Of a DNA stretch of 64,000 nucleotides, positions 10,043 to 19,255 are shown piece after piece. This stretch comes from JANNUT01 sp046331425 (lineage in GTDB: Bacteria; Acidobacteriota; Polarisedimenticolia; J045): NCBI GenBank assembly GCA_046331425.1, contig JAXLQU010000003.1, positions 157,088 to 221,087 on the forward strand. Direction: 5' to 3'. Both the position numbers and the translations under genes were made by a program. The notes below the pieces were generated by a model. That model searched no databases, was not told where the DNA came from, and worked only from the letters and a program-made list of their open reading frames with translations. Numbering within the stretch: position 1 is the stretch's first letter; each line of letters starts with the position of its first letter.

Positions 10043-10935
10043 CCTTTCACGACTGCCGTCGCTGCGGCTTGGTCGCCCATGATCAAGAGGTACGCATCCT
10101 CCAAGGTCGGCGTCACCGACTCGAAGCCGTCGGGGACACTTCCATCGGTAGCGTGCAGCCGAACGCGATGCCGGCCCTCGAAGAAGACCGCCTGTGCGAC
10201 GCGGCGCCCGGCTTGAAGTTGGGCCAGCGCTTCTGCGGTCACCGTGCCCTCGAAGATCTGGCCGGCCAGGGAACGTTTGGCATCGGATGGCGTCGTTTGC
10301 GCAACGACCCGTCCGCCACGAATGATCGCGAATCTGGGGCAGAGCATCGCAACGTCTTCCACGATGTGGGTCGACAGCAGGACGGTGCGCCCTTCGGCCA
10401 ACTCCGCCAGCAACCCGTAAAACCGCAAGCGTTCCTCAGGGTCCAGCCCGGCCGTCGGCTCATCGACGATCAAGAGCCCAGGGTTGCCGGCGATCGCTTG
10501 CGCGATCCCGAGTCGCTGCTTCATGCCGCCCGAGTAACCTTTGACCTTGCGCTTGGCCGCGAACGAGAGGTTGACGCGCGCCAGGAGTTCGTCGACCAGT
10601 TTCTTCGCTCCCTGCGGGGCCTCGACCCCCTTGAGCGTCAGGAGATGCGAGAGCATCTGCTCACCCGTCAGGTGCGGATAGAACCCGAATTCTTGCGGCA
10701 GATAACCCAACTGCGGTCGCAGTGCGGCAGGGTTTTCGATGATGTTCAACGAGCCGAGCATGGCGCTCCCCGAGGTCGGCTCGAGCAAACCGGACAGAAT
10801 TTTCATGAATGTCGACTTGCCGGCTCCGTTAGGGCCGAGCAGTCCGAACATCCCGGGAGGGATATCGAGATTGATTCCTTGAAGAGCGGCGACAGGTCCT
10901 GGGTAGATCTTGGTCAGATTGCGAACGCTCAGCAT
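10039..10935 (-). CDS. ABC transporter ATP-binding protein
   Basis: A 298-aa ATPase with Walker A GPNGAGKST, signature YSGGMKQR, Walker B LLIVDEPTAGLDP and the switch histidine in LLSTHIVEDV. The open frame extends to 11277, but the ATG at 10935 starts exactly at the conserved beginning (MLSVRNLTKIYPG). The longer version would run deep into the divergent kinase gene. It overlaps the permease-peptidase gene by ATGA and should energise it. It is an exporter-type (ABC-2) ATPase; the substrate is unknown. Confidence 0.9.
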   Translation of the reverse strand: MLSVRNLTKIYPGPVAALQGINLDIPPGMFGLLGPNGAGKSTFMKILSGLLEPTSGSAMLGSLNIIENPAALRPQLGYLPQEFGFYPHLTGEQMLSHLLTLKGVEAPQGAKKLVDELLARVNLSFAAKRKVKGYSGGMKQRLGIAQAIAGNPGLLIVDEPTAGLDPEERLRFYGLLAELAEGRTVLLSTHIVEDVAMLCPRFAIIRGGRVVAQTTPSDAKRSLAGQIFEGTVTAEALAQLQAGRRVAQAVFFEGRHRVRLHATDGSVPDGFESVTPTLEDAYLLIMGDQAAATAVVKG

Positions 10936-11074
10936 GGGGCGAGTCCTCCGGAAGATCCGATGGCCAAACAACGCCGGTGTACGTCGATTCTTACGCGCAG
11001 TGATAGTCTGGCGGTTGCCAGCGGTCGCCGTGCCAGGCCCGACGACCCGTTGTTGTGCACCAAGCCCGCGCGAG

Positions 11075-13105
11075 ATGACCGGCATGAAGCTGTCACTACT
11101 AGCAGCAAGCACACTTTGGGGGCTGTTGCGGCGGGCAAAGATCGACCCACCAGGAGGGTCGCGCGATACCTCCTCCACGACCGATGAGGCCGAGTTCGAA
11201 GCGACCTCGCGACGACTGCGAAACCTCATCGACCGACTCGATGTCATTGTTTGGGAAGCCGACCCCCACAGCTTCAACTTCTCCTTTGTAAACCGTGCCG
11301 CGGAGCGGGTGCTCGGCTATCCCGTCGTGCAGTGGCTTCGTAGTCCCACGTTCTGGCAATCGCGGTTGCATCCCGATGATCGCGAGCGTGTTCTCAGTTA
11401 CTGCCGCGAGGAAATGCGCCGCGGCCGCGATCATGAGTTGGAGTACCGGGTCGTCGCCGCCGATGGTCGAGTGGTTTGGCTGCGTGACCTGATTCAAGTC
11501 ATCAAGAACAGCGAGGGACACCCCATCGGAATGGTCGGCGTGATGCTCGACATCACCGACCAACGTAACGCCGAGACCAAGCTGCAACTCTCCGAGGAGC
11601 GGTTTCGCAGCATTTTCCACAACGCTGCCTACGCGATGTGTTTCATTGGTGTCGACGGGGCGATCCTCGATGCCAACCAGGCGATGGCCCAGATGCTCGG
11701 CTACGACTCGCCGCGCCAACTTCTCGACTTGAACGCCTTTGAGGACGTCTACCGGGATGCCGACGAGCATCGCCAACTGTTGACCCAGATCTCCGATGGT
11801 CGTTCGACGCCGTATGCCGATGTCGAGTGGAAACGAGCCGACGGACGGCCGCTCTCGGTGCGCGTTACCGTCCGCCCCGAACGCAACGCCAGCGGCGACG
11901 TGGTGGCCTTCGAGATGATCTCCGAGAATGTCACCGATCGCCGAGCGCTCGAGCACCAGTTGCACGAAGCGCAGAAGCTGGAAGCAATCGGACGCTTGGC
12001 CGGCGGTATCGCCCATGATTTCAACAATCTTCTGACGGTTATCTCAGGCTATGCGGCGCTGCTGCAGGAGCGGCTCGGAGGCGACGATGGTTCGCTACGG
12101 TACGCCGATGGAATCGTGCGAGCCTCGGAACGGGCCGCTGCGTTGACGCAACAGCTTCTGGCCTTCGGACGCCGCCAGGTGCTGCAACCGAAGGTCGTGC
12201 AGATGAACGGCGTGATTGCCGATCTGGATCGAATGCTGCGTCGTTTGATCGGTGAAGATATCGAGTTGGTGACTCTGCTCGATCCCGCCGCATCTCCGGT
12301 ACGCGTCGATCCTGCGCAACTCGAGCAGGTCGTGATGAATCTCGTGCTCAACGCACGCGATGCCATGGAGGGCGGTGGATCGGTCACGTTGGAGACACGG
12401 AACGTCACGCTGAACGCCGCCGACGTCGAGGACCGGGTTGGGTTGAGCCCTGGTATGTACGTGCAGCTCAGCGTTTCGGACACCGGGCGAGGCATGGACA
12501 ACGAGACGTTGCGCCACATCTTCGAGCCGTTTTACAGCACCAAGCAACCCGACAAGGGAAGTGGCCTGGGGCTGGCTACGGTTTACGGGATCGTGCGGCA
12601 GAGCGGAGGGCACATTGCGGTGACCAGTGAACCTGGCGCCGGGTCGCGGTTCACGATCTTCCTGCCCCAATGTCTCGATCCGATTGCGGCCGCGCCACCG
12701 GCCGAACCCGCGCGCGAGGCACCGCGCGGCACAGAGACAGTTCTGGTCGTCGAGGACGAGGAAGCGGTTCGATCGCTGACCTGTCAGGTGTTGCGCTCCA
12801 AAGGGTATGCGGTCCTGGAGGCGCGACATGGGGCCGACGCACTGGACGTCGTCACCAATCATCCGCAGCCAATCCAACTACTGCTGACCGACCTCGTGAT
12901 GCCCCAGATTGGCGGCAAGGAACTCGCTCAGCGGCTCATGGCCGACCGCACCGACCTGCGCGTGCTCTATGTCTCCGGCTACAGCGACCAGATCCTGTTC
13001 GGCGCAGAGGATCTGGGATCGGCAGCGACATTTCTGCAAAAGCCGTTCTCGCCGGACCGCCTCGCGCGCAAGGTGCGCGAAATCCTCGATCGTCCGATCG
13101 CCTGA
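11075..13105 (+). CDS. PAS-domain hybrid histidine kinase with C-terminal receiver
   Basis: A 676-aa sensor. Two PAS domains (about residues 45-165 and 175-290) are followed by a dimerisation/phospho-acceptor helix with His314 in IAHDFNNLLT. Next comes a catalytic ATPase domain (DTGRGM, then FEPFYSTK and GSGLGLATVYG), and then a receiver domain with phospho-acceptor Asp606 (LLLTDLVMP). No membrane segment or DNA-binding domain is evident, so it is probably a cytoplasmic sensor that passes phosphate on to a partner not in the window. The start is uncertain: ATG at 11075 or 11084, neither with a strong ribosome site; the upstream extension to 10910 overlaps the divergent ABC gene. No cognate regulator is adjacent. 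Confidence 0.88.
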   Translation: MTGMKLSLLAASTLWGLLRRAKIDPPGGSRDTSSTTDEAEFEATSRRLRNLIDRLDVIVWEADPHSFNFSFVNRAAERVLGYPVVQWLRSPTFWQSRLHPDDRERVLSYCREEMRRGRDHELEYRVVAADGRVVWLRDLIQVIKNSEGHPIGMVGVMLDITDQRNAETKLQLSEERFRSIFHNAAYAMCFIGVDGAILDANQAMAQMLGYDSPRQLLDLNAFEDVYRDADEHRQLLTQISDGRSTPYADVEWKRADGRPLSVRVTVRPERNASGDVVAFEMISENVTDRRALEHQLHEAQKLEAIGRLAGGIAHDFNNLLTVISGYAALLQERLGGDDGSLRYADGIVRASERAAALTQQLLAFGRRQVLQPKVVQMNGVIADLDRMLRRLIGEDIELVTLLDPAASPVRVDPAQLEQVVMNLVLNARDAMEGGGSVTLETRNVTLNAADVEDRVGLSPGMYVQLSVSDTGRGMDNETLRHIFEPFYSTKQPDKGSGLGLATVYGIVRQSGGHIAVTSEPGAGSRFTIFLPQCLDPIAAAPPAEPAREAPRGTETVLVVEDEEAVRSLTCQVLRSKGYAVLEARHGADALDVVTNHPQPIQLLLTDLVMPQIGGKELAQRLMADRTDLRVLYVSGYSDQILFGAEDLGSAATFLQKPFSPDRLARKVREILDRPIA

Positions 13106-13109
13106 ACGA

Positions 13110-13138
13110 TTGACTTAAGGCTGGGGTCTTCATACCTT
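13110..13138 (+). promoter_or_regulatory. Putative sigma-70-type promoter for the OPT transporter
   Basis: TTGACT and TACCTT are separated by 17 bases just after the kinase stop codon, about 70 bases before the OPT start. The -35 is good and the -10 is weak. A GC-rich inverted repeat (CCCCGCC / GGCGGGG, about 13164-13188) lies in the resulting leader. Confidence 0.35.
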
Positions 13139-13205
13139 GAGCGCCCCCCGGGCCGACCGGGGTGTCCCCCGCCTCTCCGCGGGCGGGGCCAGGAAGCGAG
13201 GGGTC

Positions 13206-15269
13206 ATGGAAAGCGCTGCGCCTCATGAAGCGGTTAGAGAGTTTCGGCCCTATGTCTCGCCGGAACAGAACGTCGCGGAGTTCACGCTCAAGTCGATCGT
13301 GCTGGGCGCCTTCTTTGGAATCGTGTTCGGTGCCTCTACCGTGTACCTGGCGCTCAAAGCGGGCCTCACGGTATCGGCCTCGATCCCGATCGCGGTGCTC
13401 GCGATATCGATTGGCCGCAAGGTCTTCAGGACCACGATCCTCGAGAACAACATCATTCAGACGGCCGGATCGGCGGGGGAGTCGATCGCCGCAGGTGTTG
13501 TGTTTACGCTCCCGGGATTCCTTTTCCTCTCGGCCGATTCCGGCGGTGCCGACTTCTTCCGCTACTGGACGATCTTCACGCTGGCATTGATGGGAGGAAT
13601 CCTCGGCACCTTGATGATGATCCCTCTGCGTCGTTCGCTGATCGTCAAGGAGCACGGCGTCTTGCCGTACCCGGAAGGCACGGCCTGCGCATCGGTGCTG
13701 ATTGCGGGAGAGAAGGGCGGACAGTTCGCGCGCACCGCGTTCCTCGGCGTCGGAGTCGCGGTGACGTACGCGGTGATGCAAAAGGTATTTCGGATCATTG
13801 CCGAGACGCCGGCCAAGGTGTCGTCGCAAGCCAGCAAGTACTTCCCCTCTGCCACCGTCAACGCCGATATCACGCCGGAGTACCTCGGTGTGGGGTACAT
13901 CATCGGCCCCAAAATCGCTGGGGTTCTGGTCGCCGGCGGCGTGATGGCGTGGTTGGGGTTGATTCCGCTCTTGGCCGCCTTGGTGCCCGGCGACACGATC
14001 GCCACGCAACTGAACAAGCTGGGACTGCTCAAGGATCTCGCAGCGCCCGGGGCCTACGGTTGGGACCCGGCAACCCATTCCTTCGGCGATACAGCAAATG
14101 CGGTTTATCGCGCGTATGTGCGACAGATCGGTGCCGGTGCGGTAGCTGCGGGCGGTTTCATAACACTGCTCAAGACGCTCCCAACAATCATCTCGTCCTT
14201 CCGTGACAGCGTGACGTCGATGAAAGACAAACAGGCCGCCGCGTCGATCCGCAGAACCGAGCGCGATCTGTCGGTCAAGACGGTGCTCTTCGGGAGCGCC
14301 GCGCTGGTACTGCTGACGGCGCTGCTACCGATCGTCCCAGGCAATTCGATCTTGGGAAAACTGTTTCTGGGTGTGCTGATCGTGATCTTCGGCTTTTTCT
14401 TCGTGACCGTTGCGAGCCGGATCGTGGGGATCAGCGGTTCGTCCTCCAACCCCATTTCGGGAATGACGATCGCGACACTGATGGGCACCTGCCTGGTGTT
14501 CACGTTGATCGGCTGGACTGGTAGCGCTTACGAACCGATGGCGCTGGTAGTAGGTGGCATGGTGTGCATCGCCGCCGCCAACGGCGGCGCGACCAGCCAG
14601 GACCTCAAGACCGGTTACATCGTCGGAGCCACGCCGAGGTTTCAGCAGCTATCACTCTTCATCGGCGCCGTGTTCTCGTCGATCGTGATCGGTCTCACGG
14701 TCAAGCTGTTGGACACGCCGCCGGTCGGCACGGATCCATCGGTCCTGCACATGATCGGCACGCAGACCTATCCCGCCCCACAGGGGACTCTGATGGCAAC
14801 GCTGATCAAAGGGCTGCTGTCATTCAATCTCGACTGGGTCTTCGTGCTCGTGGGCGCGTTCTTCGCCATCACGATGGAACTCTGCGGCGTGAAGTCGCTT
14901 TCATTCGCGGTCGGTGCCTATCTTCCACTCTCGACAACCTTGCCGATTTTCGTCGGCGGCGCTGTCAAGGGTGTTGTCGATTGGGTCGCGGCGCGTAAGG
15001 GCGAGACGGTCGAGGACAGTGAATTGGGCTCGGGGAGCCTGTTTGCAACCGGCTTGGTCGCCGGCGGCGCGCTTTTGGGAGTGATCATCGCCGGTCTGAC
15101 CGTGTGGCCCCGCTCTGCCGCGATTCTCACTAAGTTGAATCTCGAGCATTCCCTGCGGGATGCGCTCGGTGAGGGTGGCTACATGATCCTGGGGGCGCTG
15201 TTCTTCCTTGGGATGGCCGCAATCCTCTACAGCGTGGCGCGCAAGCCGCTCGCCTCCAAGCTCGAGTAG
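13206..15269 (+). CDS. OPT family oligopeptide transporter
   Basis: A 687-aa polytopic membrane protein with about 14-16 helices. It matches the OPT family in length, in the N-terminal segment (FTLKSIVLGAFFGIVFGA) and in internal motifs such as GSAGESIAAG, RSLIVKEHGVLPYPEGTACA and the ISGSSSNPISGMT loop. These transporters import peptides or metal chelates by proton coupling. The frame is open from 13137; ATG 13206 is chosen because it is preceded by GAGG and the sequence before it is arginine-rich and not family-like. The gene is followed at 9 bases by the cysteine dioxygenase gene, so peptide import and cysteine breakdown may share a transcript (inference). Confidence 0.9.
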   Translation: MESAAPHEAVREFRPYVSPEQNVAEFTLKSIVLGAFFGIVFGASTVYLALKAGLTVSASIPIAVLAISIGRKVFRTTILENNIIQTAGSAGESIAAGVVFTLPGFLFLSADSGGADFFRYWTIFTLALMGGILGTLMMIPLRRSLIVKEHGVLPYPEGTACASVLIAGEKGGQFARTAFLGVGVAVTYAVMQKVFRIIAETPAKVSSQASKYFPSATVNADITPEYLGVGYIIGPKIAGVLVAGGVMAWLGLIPLLAALVPGDTIATQLNKLGLLKDLAAPGAYGWDPATHSFGDTANAVYRAYVRQIGAGAVAAGGFITLLKTLPTIISSFRDSVTSMKDKQAAASIRRTERDLSVKTVLFGSAALVLLTALLPIVPGNSILGKLFLGVLIVIFGFFFVTVASRIVGISGSSSNPISGMTIATLMGTCLVFTLIGWTGSAYEPMALVVGGMVCIAAANGGATSQDLKTGYIVGATPRFQQLSLFIGAVFSSIVIGLTVKLLDTPPVGTDPSVLHMIGTQTYPAPQGTLMATLIKGLLSFNLDWVFVLVGAFFAITMELCGVKSLSFAVGAYLPLSTTLPIFVGGAVKGVVDWVAARKGETVEDSELGSGSLFATGLVAGGALLGVIIAGLTVWPRSAAILTKLNLEHSLRDALGEGGYMILGALFFLGMAAILYSVARKPLASKLE

Positions 15270-15278
15270 TGCCCAGCG

Positions 15279-15851
15279 ATGTCGATCTCTGCGTTCGAAG
15301 CGGCACTGCACCTGATCGAGCGGCTCGATGGAGCCGCTCGAGCCGGTGCAATGGAACAGGTCTGCACCAGCGTGAAAACCGCGCTCTCCGACCTGATCGC
15401 GCGCGGCGAATTGCTGCTGCCGGATCGATTCCATCTGCCGCGGGAGGGTGGTTATGCGCGCCGTCTCCTGCATCGCAACCCTGAACTGAACTACAGCGCG
15501 GTCGTAATGACATGGTCCCCTGGTCACGTGACACCGCTGCATGATCATCGCGGGATGTGGTGCGTGGAAGGAGTCGTGTCGGGTGAGGTCGAGGTCCGTC
15601 GCTACGATCTGATCGAGCGCGATGGCAAACGCTGTCGCTTCGCGGAAGTAGAAACGATTCGCGCCGGATGCGGTGCGTGCGGCAGCCTGATCCCGCCCTA
15701 CGAGTATCACGTGCTCGGCAACGCGCTCACTGATCGCGCCACCGTCACATTGCATGTCTACGGCGGCGATATGGACACCTGCAACATCTACGAACCGCAG
15801 AGCGATGGATGGCACCAGGAGACGGCTCTTCAGCTCGGTTGGGATGACTGA
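15279..15851 (+). CDS. Cysteine dioxygenase family protein
   Basis: A 190-aa cupin of the cysteine dioxygenase family, which uses O2 and ferrous iron to oxidise a thiol (cysteine, or 3-mercaptopropionate in some members) to the sulfinate. The three-histidine iron site is visible: H88 and H90 in TPLHDHRGMWC and H144 in YEYHVLGN. It lies between the OPT transporter (9 bases upstream) and a YeiH-type exporter that it overlaps by 8 bases. That supports a role in disposing of excess cysteine sulfur. Which thiol is used cannot be told from the sequence. Confidence 0.85.
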   Translation: MSISAFEAALHLIERLDGAARAGAMEQVCTSVKTALSDLIARGELLLPDRFHLPREGGYARRLLHRNPELNYSAVVMTWSPGHVTPLHDHRGMWCVEGVVSGEVEVRRYDLIERDGKRCRFAEVETIRAGCGACGSLIPPYEYHVLGNALTDRATVTLHVYGGDMDTCNIYEPQSDGWHQETALQLGWDD

Positions 15852-16914
15852 CCGGGCGGCTCGGTCATCCCCCTCGATGGCAGACGACTCTCAGGCGTCA
15901 ACAACGCAGCTCTGGCCCGGCGTGCTCTTGACGCTTGCGTTGGCAGTCAGCGCACGTGGACTGCACGCCTTGCTGCCCGGTGATCTGGGAAGAGCGCTCG
16001 GTGCGGTGTTGGTCGCCGTAGCACTGGGCCTACTGCTCAGCAATCTGATCGCACTTCCGGCCCGCTTCGGCCCGGGAATTCGCTTCTGCTACGAAACGCT
16101 GCTGCGCACAGCGATCGTGTTGCTGGGGGCCGGCTTGTCGTTTCAATCGGCGGCGAAGATCGGCGGGCGATCGTTGCTCACGATCATGCTGTTGATGACG
16201 CTGGCACTGATCGTCGCGCACCTTTTGGGCCGGATCGTCGGGGTGCCACCCAAGCTGGCAACGCTGATCGGCGTGGGGACATCGGTCTGCGGCAACACCG
16301 CCATCAGCGCCGTCTCACCAGTGATCGGCGCCTCGGATGAAGAAACGGCGTTCGCCATCACGACCAACACGTTGTTCGGCATGCTCGCTGTCTTCGCCTA
16401 TCCCTTGATCGGGCATTGGCTGGCGATGAGCGACCTGACCTTCGGGATGTGGTGCGGCACGGCCGTCAACGACACCTCGCAAGTCGTAGCGACCTCCGCG
16501 GCCTTCAGCGCCGCGGCGACGCAGACGGCGACCGTCATCAAGTTGACGCGCAATGCGCTGATGGGACCGCTAATCGTCATCATAGGCTTTTGGGCCGCTC
16601 GCAGGCGCTCCGGCGCAGCGCAGCGTTCGATCGGTGAACGGCTGAAGCAATCGGTGCCGCCGTTCGTGTTGGGCTTTTTGGCGATGGCCGCATTGAACAG
16701 CCTCGGCCTGTTCGCATCGCTTTCGGCAGCGCTGGGGTTCGACACCGGCAACGCACTCAAAGAGTGCGCATCGTTTCTGATCGTCCTCGCGCTTGCCGGT
16801 GTGGGCCTCGGTACGCGCTTTTCTGCGATGAAGAGAATCGGCTTCGCTCCACTCTGGGTCGGTCTGGCCACGGCTCTTACGGTGTCATTGACGAGTCTGG
16901 CGCTGCACTGGTAG
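15844..16914 (+). CDS. YeiH / UPF0324 family putative sulfur-anion exporter
   Basis: A 356-aa membrane protein with about ten helices and the family phrases LLRTAIVLLGAGLSF, GVGTSVCGNTAI and CGTAVNDTSQVVA. Family members are annotated as putative sulfate exporters; the substrate has little experimental support. ATG 15844 overlaps the end of the cysteine dioxygenase gene by 8 bases. A later ATG at 15877 is possible. Overlap with a gene whose product leads to sulfinate, and from there sulfite, makes export of sulfite or a related anion a reasonable inference. Confidence 0.82.
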   Translation: MTDRAARSSPSMADDSQASTTQLWPGVLLTLALAVSARGLHALLPGDLGRALGAVLVAVALGLLLSNLIALPARFGPGIRFCYETLLRTAIVLLGAGLSFQSAAKIGGRSLLTIMLLMTLALIVAHLLGRIVGVPPKLATLIGVGTSVCGNTAISAVSPVIGASDEETAFAITTNTLFGMLAVFAYPLIGHWLAMSDLTFGMWCGTAVNDTSQVVATSAAFSAAATQTATVIKLTRNALMGPLIVIIGFWAARRRSGAAQRSIGERLKQSVPPFVLGFLAMAALNSLGLFASLSAALGFDTGNALKECASFLIVLALAGVGLGTRFSAMKRIGFAPLWVGLATALTVSLTSLALHW

Positions 16915-16925
16915 CCCGGAATCGG

Positions 16926-16943
16926 GCCGCGCCCATGCGCGGC
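16926..16943 (+). terminator. Hairpin after the OPT-CDO-YeiH operon
   Basis: A perfect 6-bp stem (GCCGCG / CGCGGC, 6-base loop) starts 11 bases after the stop codon. A run of six T follows about 20 bases later. It is possibly a terminator, but the spacing to the T run is not classical. Confidence 0.3.
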
Positions 16944-17102
16944 GATCGACGCGCACAACAGATTTTTTCGCTCCTAAGAAAAAATGAAAGCCCCCGCGAC
17001 GCCGAATTTTCTGCGACCGGCGTATCTTTCGCCCGACGACGCCCAGCGGGTGGCGTGGCGTAGTTTCAGGAGGATTCCGTCGGGCGCTCTAACTCGGCGG
17101 GG

Positions 17103-17132
17103 GGCGGCTTCGGGTTTCGACTCGGAGCCGCC
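17103..17132 (-). terminator. Hairpin after fabI
   Basis: A 10-bp inverted repeat (GGCGGCTTCG / CGGAGCCGCC, one G-T pair, 10-base loop) lies 24 bases downstream of the fabI stop codon. There is no T tract, so it may be a rho-dependent or mRNA-stabilising element rather than an intrinsic terminator. Confidence 0.35.
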
Positions 17133-17156
17133 TCACTTGGCAACCATCACCGCCTG

Positions 17157-17942
17157 TCAGTAGCCGATATTGCTCACACCGCAATCGACGTAGATCGTTT
17201 CGCCGGTGACGCCGCTGGCCAAATCGGAAATCAGATAGACCGCCGTGCCACCGACATCGGGGCCCTCGACGTTGCGACGCAGTGGAGCGCGCTGCTCGTT
17301 GAACTTGAGAATCTCGCGGAAGCCATGGATCCCCATTGCCGCGAGCGTACGAAACGGGCCGCCCGAGATGCAGTTGACACGGATGTTCTGGGGTCCCAGG
17401 TCGGATGCGAGGTAACGCGTGCTGCACTCCAACGCCGCCTTGGCCACACCCATTACGTTGTATCCAACGACCACCTTTTCGGCCCCGTAGTACGACATCG
17501 ACAGGATCGACCCTCCCCCCGAATCGGCCATCAGTCCGCGCGCCCGCTTGGCCATGCCGACCAGCGTCCAGGCTGAGATATCGATCGCTTGGTTCCACGC
17601 TTCACGCGGCGTCTCGATGAACTTGTCCGGCGCGAGGTAGTCCTTGTTCGCGAACGCAATCGAGTGGATCAGAAAATCGAGGCGCGAGAACTGCCTGGCG
17701 TACTTGTCGAAGATCGCGTCGAGTTGCTGATCGGAACCGGCGTCGCAGGTCTGGATCCACGGGTCGGTTTCACCCAACGCCAACACGGCGTCGCGAGTGC
17801 GCTCCACCGCCTTGTCGAACGGTAGGGCCTGATAGGCGCAGCTGGCGCCGTGTTCGCGCAACGCCTTGGCAATGTGCCAAGCGTAGGAACGCTCATTGGC
17901 GATACCGAAGATCAGACCGGTCTTGCCTTCCAGCAGTTTCAT
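17157..17942 (-). CDS. fabI: Enoyl-[acyl-carrier-protein] reductase (NADH)
   Basis: A 261-aa short-chain dehydrogenase-type enzyme that reduces enoyl-ACP in the last step of each fatty-acid elongation cycle. The FabI hallmarks are present: GIANERSYAWHIAKAL near the N-terminus and the active-site block SYYGAEKVVVGYNVMGVAKA (Y151, Y161, K168, the Y-x6-K arrangement). Also present are the substrate loop after SGGPFRTLAA and the GVTGETIYVDCG end. The ATG has GAGG upstream. It appears monocistronic. Assignment is very secure. Confidence 0.95.
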   Translation of the reverse strand: MKLLEGKTGLIFGIANERSYAWHIAKALREHGASCAYQALPFDKAVERTRDAVLALGETDPWIQTCDAGSDQQLDAIFDKYARQFSRLDFLIHSIAFANKDYLAPDKFIETPREAWNQAIDISAWTLVGMAKRARGLMADSGGGSILSMSYYGAEKVVVGYNVMGVAKAALECSTRYLASDLGPQNIRVNCISGGPFRTLAAMGIHGFREILKFNEQRAPLRRNVEGPDVGGTAVYLISDLASGVTGETIYVDCGVSNIGY

Positions 17943-17987
17943 GCGGACCTCGTGAGTGGCGGGTTGCCGGCGTTATCCTACCCGAGC

Positions 17988-19232
17988 ATGAACCCTGAAC
18001 GTAAACAGGCCTACCAGCGCTGCCTCGAGGATCGCCTACCCGGCACTCTGTCGTTGCTCGAGCAACTGGTCGCGGTGAACTCTCATTCGCGAGCTCGTTC
18101 AGGACTTCTGGAGAACGCGCGGTTGGTGGCGGGCGCCTTCGAACCGCTGGGATTCACGGCGCGGCAGGTCGCCGATGCCGATCCCGAACGCGGCGATCAT
18201 CTATTTCTCGTTCGACGCGGCGAAGGTCCGCAGTCGATTGCGTTGGTAAGTCACCTCGATACGGTCTACACCGCCGAACAAGAAGCGGCGAACGACTTTC
18301 GTTGGCGCGAGGAAGGGTCGCGGATCTATGGCCCAGGAGTGGCCGACATCAAAGGCGGGACAGCACTCATTCATTTGGTGCTGACCGCCCTCGCTGCGGT
18401 CGATCGAGAGTTCTTCGAGCGAATTTCCTGGCACGTGCTGCTGAACGCTGCCGAGGAAGAAGGCAACTTGCAGTTCCCGGAATTGGCGCGCGCGGCGTTG
18501 CCATCAGGGCTCGCCGCCTGCTTGGTCTACGAACCGGGCAATCCCGATCCTCACGACCCGGCCGGTTCGTGCATCACGCGTTCACGTCGCGGCAGCGCGC
18601 GCTTTCTGGTCGAGACCATCGGTCGCGAGGCGCACGCCGGCAGCGGCCATCGTCAGGGCGCCAACGCGATCCGCCAACTGGCCCGCGTGATCGAACGAAT
18701 CGAAGCGATGACCGATCACGCGCGCGGCCTGACGTTCAACGTCGGAATCGTCGGTGGCGGCGTGGCCAGCAACACGGTGCCGGGTCGCGCCTTCGCACAG
18801 GTCGATACGCGCGCTGAATCGCCGGCCGATCAACAACAGCAGATCCAACAACTGCTGGCGCTGGCCGGTGGGGGGGACGTCGTAAGCATCGACCAACCGT
18901 TCCCCTGCCGCATCGTCGTGCAGCGCCATTCGTGCTACCCGCCCTGGCCGGAATCCGCCACGAGTATGGCGCTGGCCCGCACGGCAGAAGCAGCCGCGGC
19001 GTCGTTGGGACAGCGCGTGGTGGCGGAGCATCGTGCCGGAGCCAGCGATGCCAACCATCTGTGGAACGTAGCGCCCACGCTGTGCAGCCTCGGTCCTGTC
19101 GGTCGCAACATCCACTGCTCCGTGCACGACCCGGAACATGGGCTGACACAAGAGTCGATCGATCGAACCACGATCGTTCCGCGAGCACTGTTGAGCGTGG
19201 CGTTGCTATATCGGCTGCTGTCGGCACCATAG
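17988..19232 (+). CDS. M20 family metallopeptidase (carboxypeptidase G2-like)
   Basis: A 414-aa dizinc hydrolase. Metal and catalytic residues are in place: H89 and D91 in SHLDTVYT, D120 in GPGVADIKGG, and E156/E157 in NAAEEEGN, with the dimerisation-domain histidine in GREAHAGSGH. The layout (catalytic, lid domain, catalytic) resembles glutamate carboxypeptidase/CPG2 and acetylornithine deacetylase relatives, so it likely cleaves a C-terminal amino acid or an N-acyl group. The start at 17988 is chosen because the longer frame overlaps the divergent fabI. It is convergent with the MidA-like gene, 23 bases apart. Confidence 0.87.
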   Translation: MNPERKQAYQRCLEDRLPGTLSLLEQLVAVNSHSRARSGLLENARLVAGAFEPLGFTARQVADADPERGDHLFLVRRGEGPQSIALVSHLDTVYTAEQEAANDFRWREEGSRIYGPGVADIKGGTALIHLVLTALAAVDREFFERISWHVLLNAAEEEGNLQFPELARAALPSGLAACLVYEPGNPDPHDPAGSCITRSRRGSARFLVETIGREAHAGSGHRQGANAIRQLARVIERIEAMTDHARGLTFNVGIVGGGVASNTVPGRAFAQVDTRAESPADQQQQIQQLLALAGGGDVVSIDQPFPCRIVVQRHSCYPPWPESATSMALARTAEAAAASLGQRVVAEHRAGASDANHLWNVAPTLCSLGPVGRNIHCSVHDPEHGLTQESIDRTTIVPRALLSVALLYRLLSAP

Positions 19233-19255
19233 TTGCTGACGCCGAGCGTCGCCGA

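Noticed and set aside
10936..11277. Longer N-terminus of the ABC ATPase gene
   Set aside because: The extra residues are arginine/serine-rich shadow sequence opposite the kinase gene; the family start is at 10935.
16985..17161. Small ORF of about 58 codons between the YeiH gene and fabI
   Set aside because: No ribosome site, proline/arginine-rich content and it runs across the hairpin into the fabI end; no support as a gene.
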